NCBI GenBank assembly: GCA_023269825.1
Contig: JAGDWI010000001.1
Location: forward strand, 306,492-370,491
Direction: 5' to 3'
DNA from: Desulfurococcaceae archaeon
GTDB lineage: Archaea; Thermoproteota; Thermoprotei_A; Sulfolobales; Desulfurococcaceae
DNA length: 64,000 nucleotides
Shown here: positions 42,696 through 52,437 of the stretch, one piece after another
Position numbering within the stretch: position 1 is the first letter of the stretch
How the letters are laid out: each line of letters begins with the position of its first letter
Notes under the pieces: generated by a model
What the model saw: the letters and a program-made list of their open reading frames with translations, nothing else
Databases searched by the model: none
What the model was told of the DNA's origin: nothing
Translations under genes and position numbers: made by a program

Positions 42696-42968
42696 ATGGG
42701 TGAACATGCTTTGAGTGAAACTAGGGAATTAGTATTTGTTGTTAAAGTAGGAGAAAAAGAAGTACCTTTAACTGAGGAAGTGTTAAGGATTGTTAGAGAG
42801 TACATTAGAACACCTATGAGCCTCGAGGAGTTAGCTGAGAAACTTGGTTTAGGTAGCTGGGAAGAAGCATACGAGTTTGTTAAAGCTCTACCACTATGGG
42901 TTATGTGGACTCCTCCATCTCTGTGGGAGTATAGGAGGAAATGGGTTTCATGTAAGACTAGTCAGTGA
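42696..42968 (+). CDS. Conserved-looking small protein of unknown function
   Basis: A 90-residue acidic-then-basic protein starting at ATG 42696, outside the tRNA. A helix-turn-helix-like region (MSLEELAEKLGLGSWEEAYEFVKAL) lies in the middle and aromatic residues (WVMWTPPSLWEYRRKW) close to the end. I do not recognise the family. It sits between the tRNA and the mcm gene, convergent with the latter. Confidence 0.6.
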   Translation: MGEHALSETRELVFVVKVGEKEVPLTEEVLRIVREYIRTPMSLEELAEKLGLGSWEEAYEFVKALPLWVMWTPPSLWEYRRKWVSCKTSQ

Positions 42969-42991
42969 GTTCAGTTTTTGAGTAATTGATT

Positions 42992-45900
42992 CTATTTAAC
43001 CTTTGCTATTTTACCAACTCTTGGCTCATATATTTCGCCGCTTCGTTTAAGCTCCATCAACACTTCCTTCACGAATTCTCTTTCAAATCCTTCTTCTCTC
43101 GCTTTATTGTATAACTCGTTAACCTCTATTTCTCCGCCAACGTCTTCCAGCAGCTTAAATAAGAATTCCACGAATCTCTTCCTCTTCTCTCTCCTCGATG
43201 CTGATACCCCTGATTCAAGTATATCAATGTCTATTCTCCCGCTTTCAACATCAAAGCCTACTCTTGAGAGAGTAGTCATCATTAACCTGATTGCTTCTTC
43301 GGCATCTTCAATTGTGGCTTTCTGCTTTAACGCCATTTTAGCGTGTGCTTCAGTGAGCCTTATCAATGCTTCTAGTTGCCTAGGAGTTATAGCTATTGCT
43401 GAAATAGTTGTTCCTTCACCCGTTGTCAACGATGCTTGTCTCAAGTTAACGTAGAATTCTTCTATTAGCTTAGCTGCTTCGGGTGTTAACTGTGGTCTTA
43501 TGTATCTTCTAGCGTAGCTAACGTATTTTTTGAGTAGCTGGGGATCTATGAATCCTCTTGCTTTCTCTTCCTCGGTGTGAATACCCAGTATGTGTTTAGC
43601 TAGTTTCCTGTCTTGCTCCGATTGCGGGATGTCTTGAACTATGAAAATTAAATCAAATCTCGATAAAATAGTTGGAGGAAGGTCAATGTTCTTACTTACT
43701 GGTTGAGTTGGATCATATCTACCATACTTCGGGTTCCCTGCTGCCAGCACCGATGTTCTAGCATTTAACCTCGCGACAATACCTGCTTTAGCAATACTAA
43801 CTGTTTGTTGTTCTAGTGCTTCGTGAATAGCGCTCCTATCTTCCTCCCTCATTTTATCAATTTCATCAATGCAGTTGTGTACGATTAATCCCTCAGCAAG
43901 GAAATTATGTAATCCGGGAACAAATAGATCATATACGAAGCCATTGTAGTCCACGTATTCTACTTTAACCACTCTATCTAGGTAGTAGTCCCTATTGATA
44001 GCTAATGCTACAAGCTCCCTACTTTTCTTCGAGAGCTTATCATACCCTATTTCCTCAACCGCATTGAGAAGCGTTTCCCTTGTTAATTGTTTACCTGAAG
44101 ACAGAGTTTGCACTACTCCTAGTGCTTCGCTTGTAAGCTCCCTGGTTACGTCATTACTTATTTCTCTAACTATTTCAATGGATAGTCTTCTAGGCACTGG
44201 TTCTTCTTCGGGTAAAGCAAGATCTAGGCCTGGTATATCTACTTTTTCAGCTTTCAAGCTATAGGGTTTAATTACTTGGATAAATTTAAGTAAGTTGGTT
44301 CTACCAGTGATAATTACTTCTGCATTCTCTCCGCGTGATTTAACCTTGGAGTATACATCGAATCTGCGTAGAGCAATTGATAATGCTTTTGCTTCATTCA
44401 TCTTCCTCAAAGTAATAATTGCTTCCACGGTGATAATCGGTTCCTTCTTATTCCTGGTTTGCATAGTGGTTATTGATCCACTCGAGTCAAATAAACCTGC
44501 CATGAAAGCTGCTAAAGTGTTATCTGGGAGTTTCAAGAGGCGCCTTAAGTTCTCTTCAGTGAAGTACCTCGTGATATGGGATAATAGGTGTGAATCTATT
44601 TTAATTTTAATAATAGTGCTCAAGCACTTTGACTCCTCTGACTCAGTGCACTTCGATTTTGAACGCTCTAATACTGGGTTTCTTCCAGTTATTCTCGACA
44701 CTACGTCGAGTAACTTATTAATGTACTTTTCCTCATCTATCTGTTCAATGACGATGAATTCTTTTCCATCAAAGTTCTCGACCCTGCCAACCCTGTGAAC
44801 AAACCCCATTAAGTAACCTAGTTCCGGTGTTACCTTATTTACCGTAAGGTCTTCGATCACGGATTGAATCTTATACTTTAAAGGCCTACTTACTGTGTCA
44901 ACTATTTCCTTACTCTGCTTCAGTAATCCTGCTTTAACATATATTTTATCATCCTCAATCAGTAATTCCCCGTTATGTACTCTTCCTCTGAATCCACTTA
45001 TGATCCTTAAGAGCTCTTCTCCTCCCGGGGTTTCAATGATAACTAGCCAATCTTCGGGTACGATATCTATAATGTATACGTCTTCCACGTTACTCGGGAT
45101 TCTGAGAAGAGATACGAGTGTATCACCCGGTTTAAATGTTCCTGCAGGCCTCCAATTCAAGTTGTCTCCGTCAAGTAAGAGGTGATCAGGCGTCAATATG
45201 ACCTCGTGCCCACTTTCGAGCACTAGTTTCACGAGTTTACCGCTCCATGGTTTCCTCATTATAATAGTGGATTTACTTTTCTCTGATGTTAATTTACAGG
45301 GGTTTAAGCTTACAACCACATGCTCCAAGTAGTTTAACTCCACAGGTTCATTTTTCGTGAAAGCTTTTACTGCTACTTCTTCTTCGAATAATTCACTTAT
45401 TTTAACGTACTCGTTGTCTACGAGTACACGTGTATCTGGGTGTAAGCATGCAACTCCCCCATCAGCTAAAACTAAGGCGCCTGCTTCCAGGTAGTATTCA
45501 CCTGTGAGTTTATCCCTTAACACTGTTGCAGTTAATCCAGCAGCTGTTGAGCCTTTTCCACTAGTGTACAGTCCTCGTGGAGCTAATCTAGCTGTGAACT
45601 GTAGTAACTGTGATTTTGCTGTACCAGGGTCACCTGTTATTAATACATGTATGTCTCCCCTGATCCTCGTCCCGTCGGGAAGCATTTTGGGAGATCCACC
45701 GAAGAGAAGTAGAGCAATAGCCTCCTTGATATCCCAGTAACCATAAATACCCGGCGCTATGCTGGCAACTATTTTCTCCCTGATCCATGGGTCTCTCGCA
45801 AGCTCCCATATCTTCTCCTCATCTTCCCTAGTGATAACTATTTCTTCTAGTACTTTTTCCTGGACATCAATGTGGTTTACATCAATGTAGAAAGCAAATA

Positions 45901-46702
45901 TGCTCCTAGGACCCCTACGGTCAGGTAGGCCTGTGAGAGGTAGAACCCGGAGTATCCCAGTGATTATTACTCTATCTCCAGGCCTAGCAGAGTCCACAAT
46001 GTCGCCGGTTAAAATGGATTCAACTGAGCGCGGTATTTGACCACCAGGCACTTCCTCCGGTTTCTCTTGTATAACTAGTTTCTGCCAGTCAATGAACTCG
46101 CTTTTCTCAACCATTAACTCGAATTTACCGGGTTTCCTGCAGACGGGGCAGTATGCGGGTTTCTCCACTTTATCGGTTATAACTCCTTCAGGCGGGTACT
46201 CGAACTCGTGTTCCTCGAGTTCTGTTATGTGTTTATACACTGCTTTAACTAGCTTTGCATCTACTCTAGTAACTCTGGTTACTATTCCCTCTATTGCGAC
46301 TAGTTTCCCTATGTAATCGCTGTTTAACTCTCTGATCTTCATGATCTTCGGTGGGTTCCTTATCCTAACGTAGAATCTCTTAGCTCGCTTAGCGTACTCG
46401 GGGTTCTCTCTCATAATAATTTCTAGAAGCGCTTGATTAAATGCCTCTAAAACCTCGCTGGGATTATCCACGAGTTTATCAGCTAAATCCTGGTCGAAGA
46501 GTATTAAGTCATCGAAATCCAGTATCAGGCTTCTTTGCCCCATTCTAATTAATTGCCACACTCTCTCATAGTATTTTAACACGCCCTCCTTTGACCTAAA
46601 GTTCTCAATGAAGTTTCTAAATTGTTGAACATAGTCTACGAACGAGCTTGCAACAGAGTCAGACACGTTTCTCAACCTCGAAGATCTTCGAGTTGAAGAC
46701 AT
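42992..46702 (-). CDS. mcm: Replicative MCM helicase precursor with intein
   Basis: A 1236-residue precursor. After removal of a 525-residue intein the helicase is about 711 residues, the usual archaeal size. The N-terminal half has the MCM N-domain with CPVCRK near residue 172. Walker A GDPGTAKSQ lies near residue 354, and the Walker B CIDEID is split by the intein (GGVA before, CIDEIDKM after). The arginine-finger region LSRFDLI follows. The helicase unwinds DNA ahead of the replisome with GINS. A winged-helix-like C-terminus follows. The gins gene lies directly upstream and overlaps by 44 bases. Confidence 0.95.
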   Translation of the reverse strand: MSSTRRSSRLRNVSDSVASSFVDYVQQFRNFIENFRSKEGVLKYYERVWQLIRMGQRSLILDFDDLILFDQDLADKLVDNPSEVLEAFNQALLEIIMRENPEYAKRAKRFYVRIRNPPKIMKIRELNSDYIGKLVAIEGIVTRVTRVDAKLVKAVYKHITELEEHEFEYPPEGVITDKVEKPAYCPVCRKPGKFELMVEKSEFIDWQKLVIQEKPEEVPGGQIPRSVESILTGDIVDSARPGDRVIITGILRVLPLTGLPDRRGPRSIFAFYIDVNHIDVQEKVLEEIVITREDEEKIWELARDPWIREKIVASIAPGIYGYWDIKEAIALLLFGGSPKMLPDGTRIRGDIHVLITGDPGTAKSQLLQFTARLAPRGLYTSGKGSTAAGLTATVLRDKLTGEYYLEAGALVLADGGVACLHPDTRVLVDNEYVKISELFEEEVAVKAFTKNEPVELNYLEHVVVSLNPCKLTSEKSKSTIIMRKPWSGKLVKLVLESGHEVILTPDHLLLDGDNLNWRPAGTFKPGDTLVSLLRIPSNVEDVYIIDIVPEDWLVIIETPGGEELLRIISGFRGRVHNGELLIEDDKIYVKAGLLKQSKEIVDTVSRPLKYKIQSVIEDLTVNKVTPELGYLMGFVHRVGRVENFDGKEFIVIEQIDEEKYINKLLDVVSRITGRNPVLERSKSKCTESEESKCLSTIIKIKIDSHLLSHITRYFTEENLRRLLKLPDNTLAAFMAGLFDSSGSITTMQTRNKKEPIITVEAIITLRKMNEAKALSIALRRFDVYSKVKSRGENAEVIITGRTNLLKFIQVIKPYSLKAEKVDIPGLDLALPEEEPVPRRLSIEIVREISNDVTRELTSEALGVVQTLSSGKQLTRETLLNAVEEIGYDKLSKKSRELVALAINRDYYLDRVVKVEYVDYNGFVYDLFVPGLHNFLAEGLIVHNCIDEIDKMREEDRSAIHEALEQQTVSIAKAGIVARLNARTSVLAAGNPKYGRYDPTQPVSKNIDLPPTILSRFDLIFIVQDIPQSEQDRKLAKHILGIHTEEEKARGFIDPQLLKKYVSYARRYIRPQLTPEAAKLIEEFYVNLRQASLTTGEGTTISAIAITPRQLEALIRLTEAHAKMALKQKATIEDAEEAIRLMMTTLSRVGFDVESGRIDIDILESGVSASRREKRKRFVEFLFKLLEDVGGEIEVNELYNKAREEGFEREFVKEVLMELKRSGEIYEPRVGKIAKVK
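43874..45448 (-). other. Intein within MCM, residues 419-943, with degenerate LAGLIDADG domain
   Basis: The inserted element begins with Cys419 (CLHPDTRV; Block A) and ends with HN before extein Cys944. Block B is seen as GHEVILTPDHLLL with the TxxH-type histidine, and block F as VYDLFVPGLHNFLAEG. So splicing residues look intact. Two LAGLIDADG-like helices are present, LMGFVHRVG and MAGLFDSSG. The acidic catalytic positions are replaced by V and S, so the nuclease may be inactive. Insertion at Walker B of a helicase is a classic intein site. Confidence 0.92.
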
Positions 46703-47249
46703 CTAGTATGGCTTTCAATGTATTGTACAAATGCTTTTCCTCCTCGCTTAGATCTGCAAGTACATCCATTCCAATATCTCCTCCCATCATGCTCAAGATC
46801 TTACTTAGCCTCGTCTTATACAGGTTCCTGGTTGTATTAGATAAACTCGTAATTGATTGAACGATTTGATGCGCTTTACTTAGATCAGTTATCTCCCTAT
46901 ATGTTCTCATCATTGTATTTATTTGCTCCTTAACTCTACTATAGAAGTAGCCCGGCAGCTTCTCGAATTTTAGTTGGCCTCTACTCCGATTCTCGTTGAA
47001 GTATATTCTAGCTACTGTTGTTTCATCAATGGTTTTATCTACTTCTTTAACCCTATTATTCTCATATAGGATTCTGGCAATCCACCTAGGTAAAGTATAC
47101 TCTGCTCCTTTAACTAGTTCAACGTAGTCGTCTTCAATGAATATCCTCAACGGGGACCCAATGTAAGCTGCTTTAACCTCTTCTTCCTCAAAATCCCTGT
47201 TAATGAAACTGATCATGAGTGATCCAAGAAGCTCAATTAAACCATTCAA
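46659..47249 (-). CDS. gins23: GINS complex subunit, probably Gins23
   Basis: A 196-residue replication factor. The protein has an N-terminal small beta region (SPLRIFIEDDYVELVKG) and a C-terminal helical domain, in the Sld5/Psf fold. GINS with MCM and a GAN/RecJ-type factor forms the CMG-like unwinding complex. In Sulfolobus the gins23 gene neighbours mcm, as here, so Gins23 is preferred over Gins15. Overlap of 44 bases with mcm implies one operon. Confidence 0.72.
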   Translation of the reverse strand: MNGLIELLGSLMISFINRDFEEEEVKAAYIGSPLRIFIEDDYVELVKGAEYTLPRWIARILYENNRVKEVDKTIDETTVARIYFNENRSRGQLKFEKLPGYFYSRVKEQINTMMRTYREITDLSKAHQIVQSITSLSNTTRNLYKTRLSKILSMMGGDIGMDVLADLSEEEKHLYNTLKAILDVFNSKIFEVEKRV

Positions 47250-47348
47250 AGCTTAATCCTCCCTGATAATCCAACTACTCTGCCCCCCTTTATTACCCTT
47301 AATTAAAGTATAGTTTTAAGGGGTAGTACCCAGTAAAAGGTGTTCTAT

Positions 47349-48317
47349 TTGAGTGAGCTTCTCTGGGCTGAGAAATACAGGCCTAAATCTCTCGATGAGG
47401 TTATTAATCAAAAGGAAATTGTTGAGAGATTGAGGAAATTCGTATCCGAGAAGAATGTACCCCACATGCTGTTTGCTGGTCCCCCAGGAACCGGTAAAAC
47501 AACTGTTGCACACGCTCTCGCCCACGACTTATATGGCGAAAACTATAGGCAATACATGCTGGAACTTAACGCGTCTGATGAGAGAAAAATAGAGGTTATT
47601 AGAACAAAGGTTAAAGAGTTCGCTAGGTCGAAGATCGCGGGTGAAGTACCATTTAAAATAGTTCTCTTAGATGAAGCAGACAACATGACTGCTGATGCTC
47701 AGCAAGCACTTAGGAGGTTAATGGAGTTATACTCCGCTAACACTAGGTTTATTTTAACAGCTAATTATCCAAGTAAAATAATTGAGCCTATTCAAAGCAG
47801 GTGCGCTGTATTCAGGTTCACTGCGCTCAAGAAAGAAGATGTTGTTTCAAGGTTAAACTACATATGTGAAAATGAGAAAGTGAAATGCCATGTGAAAGCA
47901 CTGGAAACAATATACGATGTATCGGAGGGAGATATGAGAAGAGCTATAAATATTCTACAGGCAGCAGCAGCGGTAGGCGAAGTCACTGAGGAAACAGTGT
48001 TCAAGGTTGTTGGATTAGCACACCCGAAGGAAGTTAGAGAAATGCTTCAACTAGCTTTATCGGGGAGCTTCGTTGAAGCTAGGAAGAAGCTACGTGACCT
48101 GATGATCGCCTATGGGTTAAGTGGTTTAGATATTGTTAAGCAGATTCATAGAGAAATATTCAGCACGGAGATCAAGCTACCTGAAGAACTCAAAGTCATG
48201 ATAGCTGACTATATAGGTGAAATACAGTTCAGGCTTGTTGAAGGAGCAGATGATGAGATACAGTTGAATGCTTTCTTAGCTAGACTCGCCCTAGTAGGTA
48301 GGAAGATAAAGGTGTAG
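47349..48317 (+). CDS. rfcS: Replication factor C small subunit
   Basis: A 322-residue AAA+ clamp-loader subunit that loads PCNA. Walker A GPPGTGKTT near residue 43, Walker B LLDEADNM near 107 and the arginine-finger SRC motif are present. TTG at 47349 (LSELLWAEKYRP) with GGTG upstream is chosen over GTG 47340. The rfcL gene follows in six bases. Together with mcm and gins this is a replication island. Confidence 0.94.
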   Translation: MSELLWAEKYRPKSLDEVINQKEIVERLRKFVSEKNVPHMLFAGPPGTGKTTVAHALAHDLYGENYRQYMLELNASDERKIEVIRTKVKEFARSKIAGEVPFKIVLLDEADNMTADAQQALRRLMELYSANTRFILTANYPSKIIEPIQSRCAVFRFTALKKEDVVSRLNYICENEKVKCHVKALETIYDVSEGDMRRAINILQAAAAVGEVTEETVFKVVGLAHPKEVREMLQLALSGSFVEARKKLRDLMIAYGLSGLDIVKQIHREIFSTEIKLPEELKVMIADYIGEIQFRLVEGADDEIQLNAFLARLALVGRKIKV

Positions 48318-48323
48318 TATTAT

Positions 48324-49613
48324 TTGAGCACTGCTAGGTTGCCCTGGATCATTAAGTATAGGCCTAAACACGTAGATGAAGTAGTGAACCAGGATAAAGC
48401 TAAGCAAGCACTATTAGAATGGCTTAAATCCTGGGATCAAGGTGCACCGGGGAAAAAATCCGTTCTACTACATGGACCACCAGGATGCGGTAAAACCAGC
48501 TTAGTTGAAGCAGTTGCTAGAACCCTTGGCTACGAGTTATTTGAAATGAACGCTAGTGATAGCAGGAGGAAAGAGGATATTGAGAGACTAGCTAAAGTTG
48601 CTTCTCAAACATCCGGTTTGAGAGCCAGGAGAAAGGTAATATTACTCGATGAGGTAGATGGATTAGATCCCAGAGCAGACTTGGGAGGCGTTGAAGCAAT
48701 CCTGGAGGTCATAAGGAATACGAGAAACCCCATAGTTATGACCGCTAATAACCCGTATAGAGAACACTTGAAACCACTAAGAGATGTATCAGAAGTAATA
48801 GCGATGGATAGATTAAGGGAAACAGATGTCGTAACGGTGTTAAAGAGGATTTGTCAAGCGGAGAAACTGCAGTGTGATCAAGAGGCCCTCAAAGAAATAG
48901 CTAAGAGAAGTGAAGGAGACTTAAGAAGCGCGATAAATGATTTAGAGGCTGCAGCGGCCTTCGATGGAAGAGTTACTTTGGAGACAGTGAAAGCTATCTC
49001 AACCTATAGGAACAGGGTTTATGCTCCATGGGAAGCTCTAAGAAAAATATTCTCATCTAAGTACGTGTTTCAAGCACGAGAAGCAATTACGTCTACTGAT
49101 TTAACCCCGGATGAAATGAAGACTTGGATTAACGAGCACATACCATCATGGTACGATAACCCGGAGGAAGCTTGGAGAGCGTATGAAGCTTTAAGTAGGG
49201 CAGACCAGTATTTCGGTAGAATAGTGAAAACTCAGAACTGGGATTTACTATCATACGCTCTCGACATGATGGGCCCAGGAGTAGCTTTCGCTAGGAAAAC
49301 ATATAAAGGTAAATTTGTAGCCTTCAAGATGCCTGAAAGAATCAAGCTATTAGCGGAGACAAGGAAATCCAGAGAATACAGGGAAGCACTAGCAGAGCAC
49401 TTAGCTAAAAGACTACTAACAAGTAAAGCAGCAATAAAATCCGATGTAATACCATATCTCAGAATAATATTTACAAGTAACCCAAAATACGCTGCAGGTA
49501 TAGCGAAAGCCTATGGTTTAACAGAAGAACTAGTAACATGGCTTGCAGGGCCGAGAGCGAAGGAAGTACTAAGTTACTTTAAGAAACCAGCAAGGAAAAG
49601 TAAATCCACGTAG
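48324..49613 (+). CDS. rfcL: Replication factor C large subunit
   Basis: A 429-residue AAA+ partner of RfcS in the clamp loader. Walker A GPPGCGKTS near residue 51, Walker B LLDEVDGL near residue 112 and the C-terminal collar helical region are seen. The end KKPARKSKST is basic but lacks an evident long PIP box. TTG start at 48324, six bases after rfcS. Confidence 0.94.
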   Translation: MSTARLPWIIKYRPKHVDEVVNQDKAKQALLEWLKSWDQGAPGKKSVLLHGPPGCGKTSLVEAVARTLGYELFEMNASDSRRKEDIERLAKVASQTSGLRARRKVILLDEVDGLDPRADLGGVEAILEVIRNTRNPIVMTANNPYREHLKPLRDVSEVIAMDRLRETDVVTVLKRICQAEKLQCDQEALKEIAKRSEGDLRSAINDLEAAAAFDGRVTLETVKAISTYRNRVYAPWEALRKIFSSKYVFQAREAITSTDLTPDEMKTWINEHIPSWYDNPEEAWRAYEALSRADQYFGRIVKTQNWDLLSYALDMMGPGVAFARKTYKGKFVAFKMPERIKLLAETRKSREYREALAEHLAKRLLTSKAAIKSDVIPYLRIIFTSNPKYAAGIAKAYGLTEELVTWLAGPRAKEVLSYFKKPARKSKST

Positions 49614-49774
49614 AATGAAGGCTGTTCCCGCATTCATCCTAATTTTTGGATGCCTCTGCTCAACTCCCCACTGGATTCGTAGAATAAAGACTGCAGTAAT
49701 TCCATTTAGGCAATTTAGGTACACACTCGTTACATTAGATTTACTTTAACTCAGTACTTAATGTCCTCGCTAAA

Positions 49775-51076
49775 TCAGTATCTTCCGTATTTTTCAACAG
49801 CGTTTATGAATGCTCTAATATTTGATAAAGGTGTTTCCCTGGGTAACTCCATGACGCTGGGGGCTATGATGAAGCCTCCTTCTGGTTTAATGTTGCTCAT
49901 TAAGTTCTTCACGTATTCCTCAATTTTATCGTGTGTTCCACTAATCAAAAGCGTGGTAGGTACTCCACCCATTACTGTTGTGTGTCCTTTAAGGGTCTCC
50001 CATACTTTGATGAAGTTTCTTGGTCGCTCAAACCACCCGATACCCCAACTCTTTGGTAGTTCAAGCAAGGTATCTAGGTGAGGAGTGTGATCTCCCTCAA
50101 TCAACATGAAGATCTTGTACCCTTTACTCAGTAACTCATTAATTATTCTTTTCAGGTATGGCCAGTAGAACTCATTGTATAGTTTTGGGGAAAGCATTTC
50201 ATTAAGATGTAGTGGAATTAGAGCTAAAGTCACTGGTGGAATTGGAGGTACAGCTGTTGCAAACTTTAAAATAGGCTTCATCAGGGACTCGCAGGCTAAT
50301 TTGAAATCATCAGGATATCTCCTCATATCAAGTATTGCTCCAGTAGGATTCCTCATGAAGTCTCCAATCATGTCCGCTGGTACATGTGCCGCTGATATTG
50401 GGAACCCGGTGTGGCCTCTTCTACTTAGTTCCGTGAACAGTGTTTTCATGAAGTTAACCATTTTCTGGTACAGTATTCCAATAGTTACAAGTGAAGCATT
50501 CCATTTGGGAGAACCGGGCTTACCGAGACCTGGGCACGCTCTGGGAATGATAGTGCTGTTTATGAATTCCACGGGGTCTTCTATCAAGTACTTGTACTCC
50601 TCTGGCTTCATGAATTCTCCTCCTATGAATTGGGGGTGGTAATCAACTCCTAGTTCTCGTCCAGGCCACTTTGTCCATTTATCTTGAAGTACGTCGTGAA
50701 CAGGGCCCCTAATGAGATCTGGGCCCATGTAAGGTAGAGTTGATTTTAGAAATATGGGGTTATCCGAAAACGCTACGGCTATGATTGATCCCTGTATACC
50801 ATATGGTGCAGATATGAAGGGGAAATCTTGTGGAACCATGGTTGCGAACTTCAAAACGCCTTGGAGGACTCTTTCGCCGTCTTCATAATTATAGGATAAA
50901 TCATACCAGGTAATACCACCATAGTATGGAATAATGTCTCCGCCTAAGCCCCCTACTGGGACTCTATCAGGGGATTTAAGTTCCAAGGCCCTGAGGAGTC
51001 GTTCACTTTTCTCCTTGGCAACTATATCTGGTTCCTCGATTTGCCTCTTGATCAATATATCTACAGGTTCCTGCAT
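49775..51076 (-). CDS. Uroporphyrinogen decarboxylase-fold protein (methyltransferase-like family)
   Basis: A 433-residue TIM-barrel protein of the UROD superfamily, which includes heme decarboxylase and corrinoid methyltransferases (MtaA/CmuA). Family stretches are RVPVGGLGGD near residue 40, IEGDHTPHLDTLLEL and GGVPTTLLISGT. The MtaA zinc ligands (HxC and a distal cysteine) are not visible: where MtaA has HICG and APGC, this has LIEGDHT and APSV. So MtaA-like CoM methyl transfer is unlikely by that chemistry. It is divergent from a sugar ABC transporter, so a role in sugar or methoxy-compound catabolism is possible. Confidence 0.72.
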   Translation of the reverse strand: MQEPVDILIKRQIEEPDIVAKEKSERLLRALELKSPDRVPVGGLGGDIIPYYGGITWYDLSYNYEDGERVLQGVLKFATMVPQDFPFISAPYGIQGSIIAVAFSDNPIFLKSTLPYMGPDLIRGPVHDVLQDKWTKWPGRELGVDYHPQFIGGEFMKPEEYKYLIEDPVEFINSTIIPRACPGLGKPGSPKWNASLVTIGILYQKMVNFMKTLFTELSRRGHTGFPISAAHVPADMIGDFMRNPTGAILDMRRYPDDFKLACESLMKPILKFATAVPPIPPVTLALIPLHLNEMLSPKLYNEFYWPYLKRIINELLSKGYKIFMLIEGDHTPHLDTLLELPKSWGIGWFERPRNFIKVWETLKGHTTVMGGVPTTLLISGTHDKIEEYVKNLMSNIKPEGGFIIAPSVMELPRETPLSNIRAFINAVEKYGRY

Positions 51077-51174
51077 ATAAGGTATACACCAATATTAGAT
51101 TTTAATGTCCTTATATAAATAAATATTTATAAATACTTGGTGAACATTTAATTATGAAGAGGTGTACCCACTAA

Positions 51175-52341
51175 ATGTCTAAGTCATATATTCTAGAAGG
51201 TGTCTCTAAGAGCGTAGTTGCAATCCTCGTCATAGTAATTGTGGCGGTAGTTGCAATCGCCGGAGTTATTCTAATGACTGGGACTAAACCCGCTCCCACT
51301 ACAACAACACCAACTCCCACTGGTGCAAAGGAGATAATCGTAGGTTTCAACGTAGGAGCATATGGTTGGCCTTGGAGAACGCAGCATATTCAAGACTTCA
51401 TTCAATATGCTGAGATATTTAAAGCTAAGGGATTAATTAAAGATTACTATGTAACAGCGTCAGGTCCCGAAGTAAGTGCACAGATCTCAGATATTAGAGG
51501 TCTTATTCAGAAAGGAGTCAATGTCCTAATCATTAACCCTAACTCTCTAACTGGATTAAACCCCGTTATAGAGGAAGCTCACAAGGCAGGAATAATAGTT
51601 GTCGCAACTGATCAACCCATTGATAGCCCATACGTTGTAAACGTGGTCATCGATCACTCGGAGTGGTTTGCCGACATGGCTGAATGGGTTGCTCAACAAC
51701 TCGGCGGCAAAGGCAATATAGTGATCGTTACTGGTATCTCAGGTCACCCAGCTAACATCGCGAGAATGCAGGGTGCTCACGCTGTCTTGCAGAAGTATCC
51801 TGGAATAAAGGTACTTGCTGAAATAGAAGGTGCATGGAACTTCGACATCGCTATGGAGAGAATGACACCCATAATACAGAGATATCGATGCCAAATAGAC
51901 GCTGTCTTGGAGCAAGACGGACACTTCCTGGGTGTATATAAAGCATTCGAGCTAGCTGGAATTAAGCCAGGTGATCCATGCTTCCCGAAGATATGGACCA
52001 TGGATTATACTATAGCCTCACTGAAGATATGGGCGGATATAATGAAAGCTGACCCACAGTTCAAAGGATACGTTAGATTAAATCCACCGGGATACAGCGT
52101 TGACGCATTAAAATTCGCTGTTAGACTCGCCCAGGGATGGCAACTCAACATGAGTCACCCAAGAATAGAGAAGGGTAAAACATATTCAGGTATCACGGTT
52201 TGGTTGCCGCTACCACCAGCTATAACTAATGATGATGTTCCAAAACTACTCGAGGAATACAAGTTCATGGAGGACACGTATCAAATAGATTACTTCGTAC
52301 CCGACGAAATAGTGGATCAGTACTTCATTAAACCTGGATAA
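51175..52341 (+). CDS. Sugar ABC transporter substrate-binding protein (ribose type)
   Basis: A 388-residue extracellular protein. An N-terminal membrane anchor (VVAILVIVIVAVVAIAGVIL, residues about 15-34) precedes a Thr/Pro-rich linker (TTTTPTPT) and a periplasmic-binding-protein fold of the RbsB kind (NVLIINPNSL, VVATDQPI, GHPANIARMQG). It captures a sugar outside the cell and hands it to the permeases. It begins the rbs-like operon; the ATPase gene starts 96 bases later. Confidence 0.88.
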   Translation: MSKSYILEGVSKSVVAILVIVIVAVVAIAGVILMTGTKPAPTTTTPTPTGAKEIIVGFNVGAYGWPWRTQHIQDFIQYAEIFKAKGLIKDYYVTASGPEVSAQISDIRGLIQKGVNVLIINPNSLTGLNPVIEEAHKAGIIVVATDQPIDSPYVVNVVIDHSEWFADMAEWVAQQLGGKGNIVIVTGISGHPANIARMQGAHAVLQKYPGIKVLAEIEGAWNFDIAMERMTPIIQRYRCQIDAVLEQDGHFLGVYKAFELAGIKPGDPCFPKIWTMDYTIASLKIWADIMKADPQFKGYVRLNPPGYSVDALKFAVRLAQGWQLNMSHPRIEKGKTYSGITVWLPLPPAITNDDVPKLLEEYKFMEDTYQIDYFVPDEIVDQYFIKPG

Positions 52342-52437
52342 CTATAGTGTCCAAGTATAAGTTCAATCCATTTTTTTAAAGATTATAAATTTCCCTATAT
52401 GCTTTTAATTAAGAATATGTTATAAAGAGAAGGTTAG

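Noticed and set aside
49635-49652. Small hairpin CATCC...GGATG after rfcL
   Set aside because: Only a five-pair stem with no clear U-run; too weak to call a terminator.
49775-51076. Heme biosynthesis (HemE) assignment for the UROD-fold gene
   Set aside because: No heme genes are nearby and the sequence is more like the methyltransferase-type branch; the sugar transporter is the neighbour.
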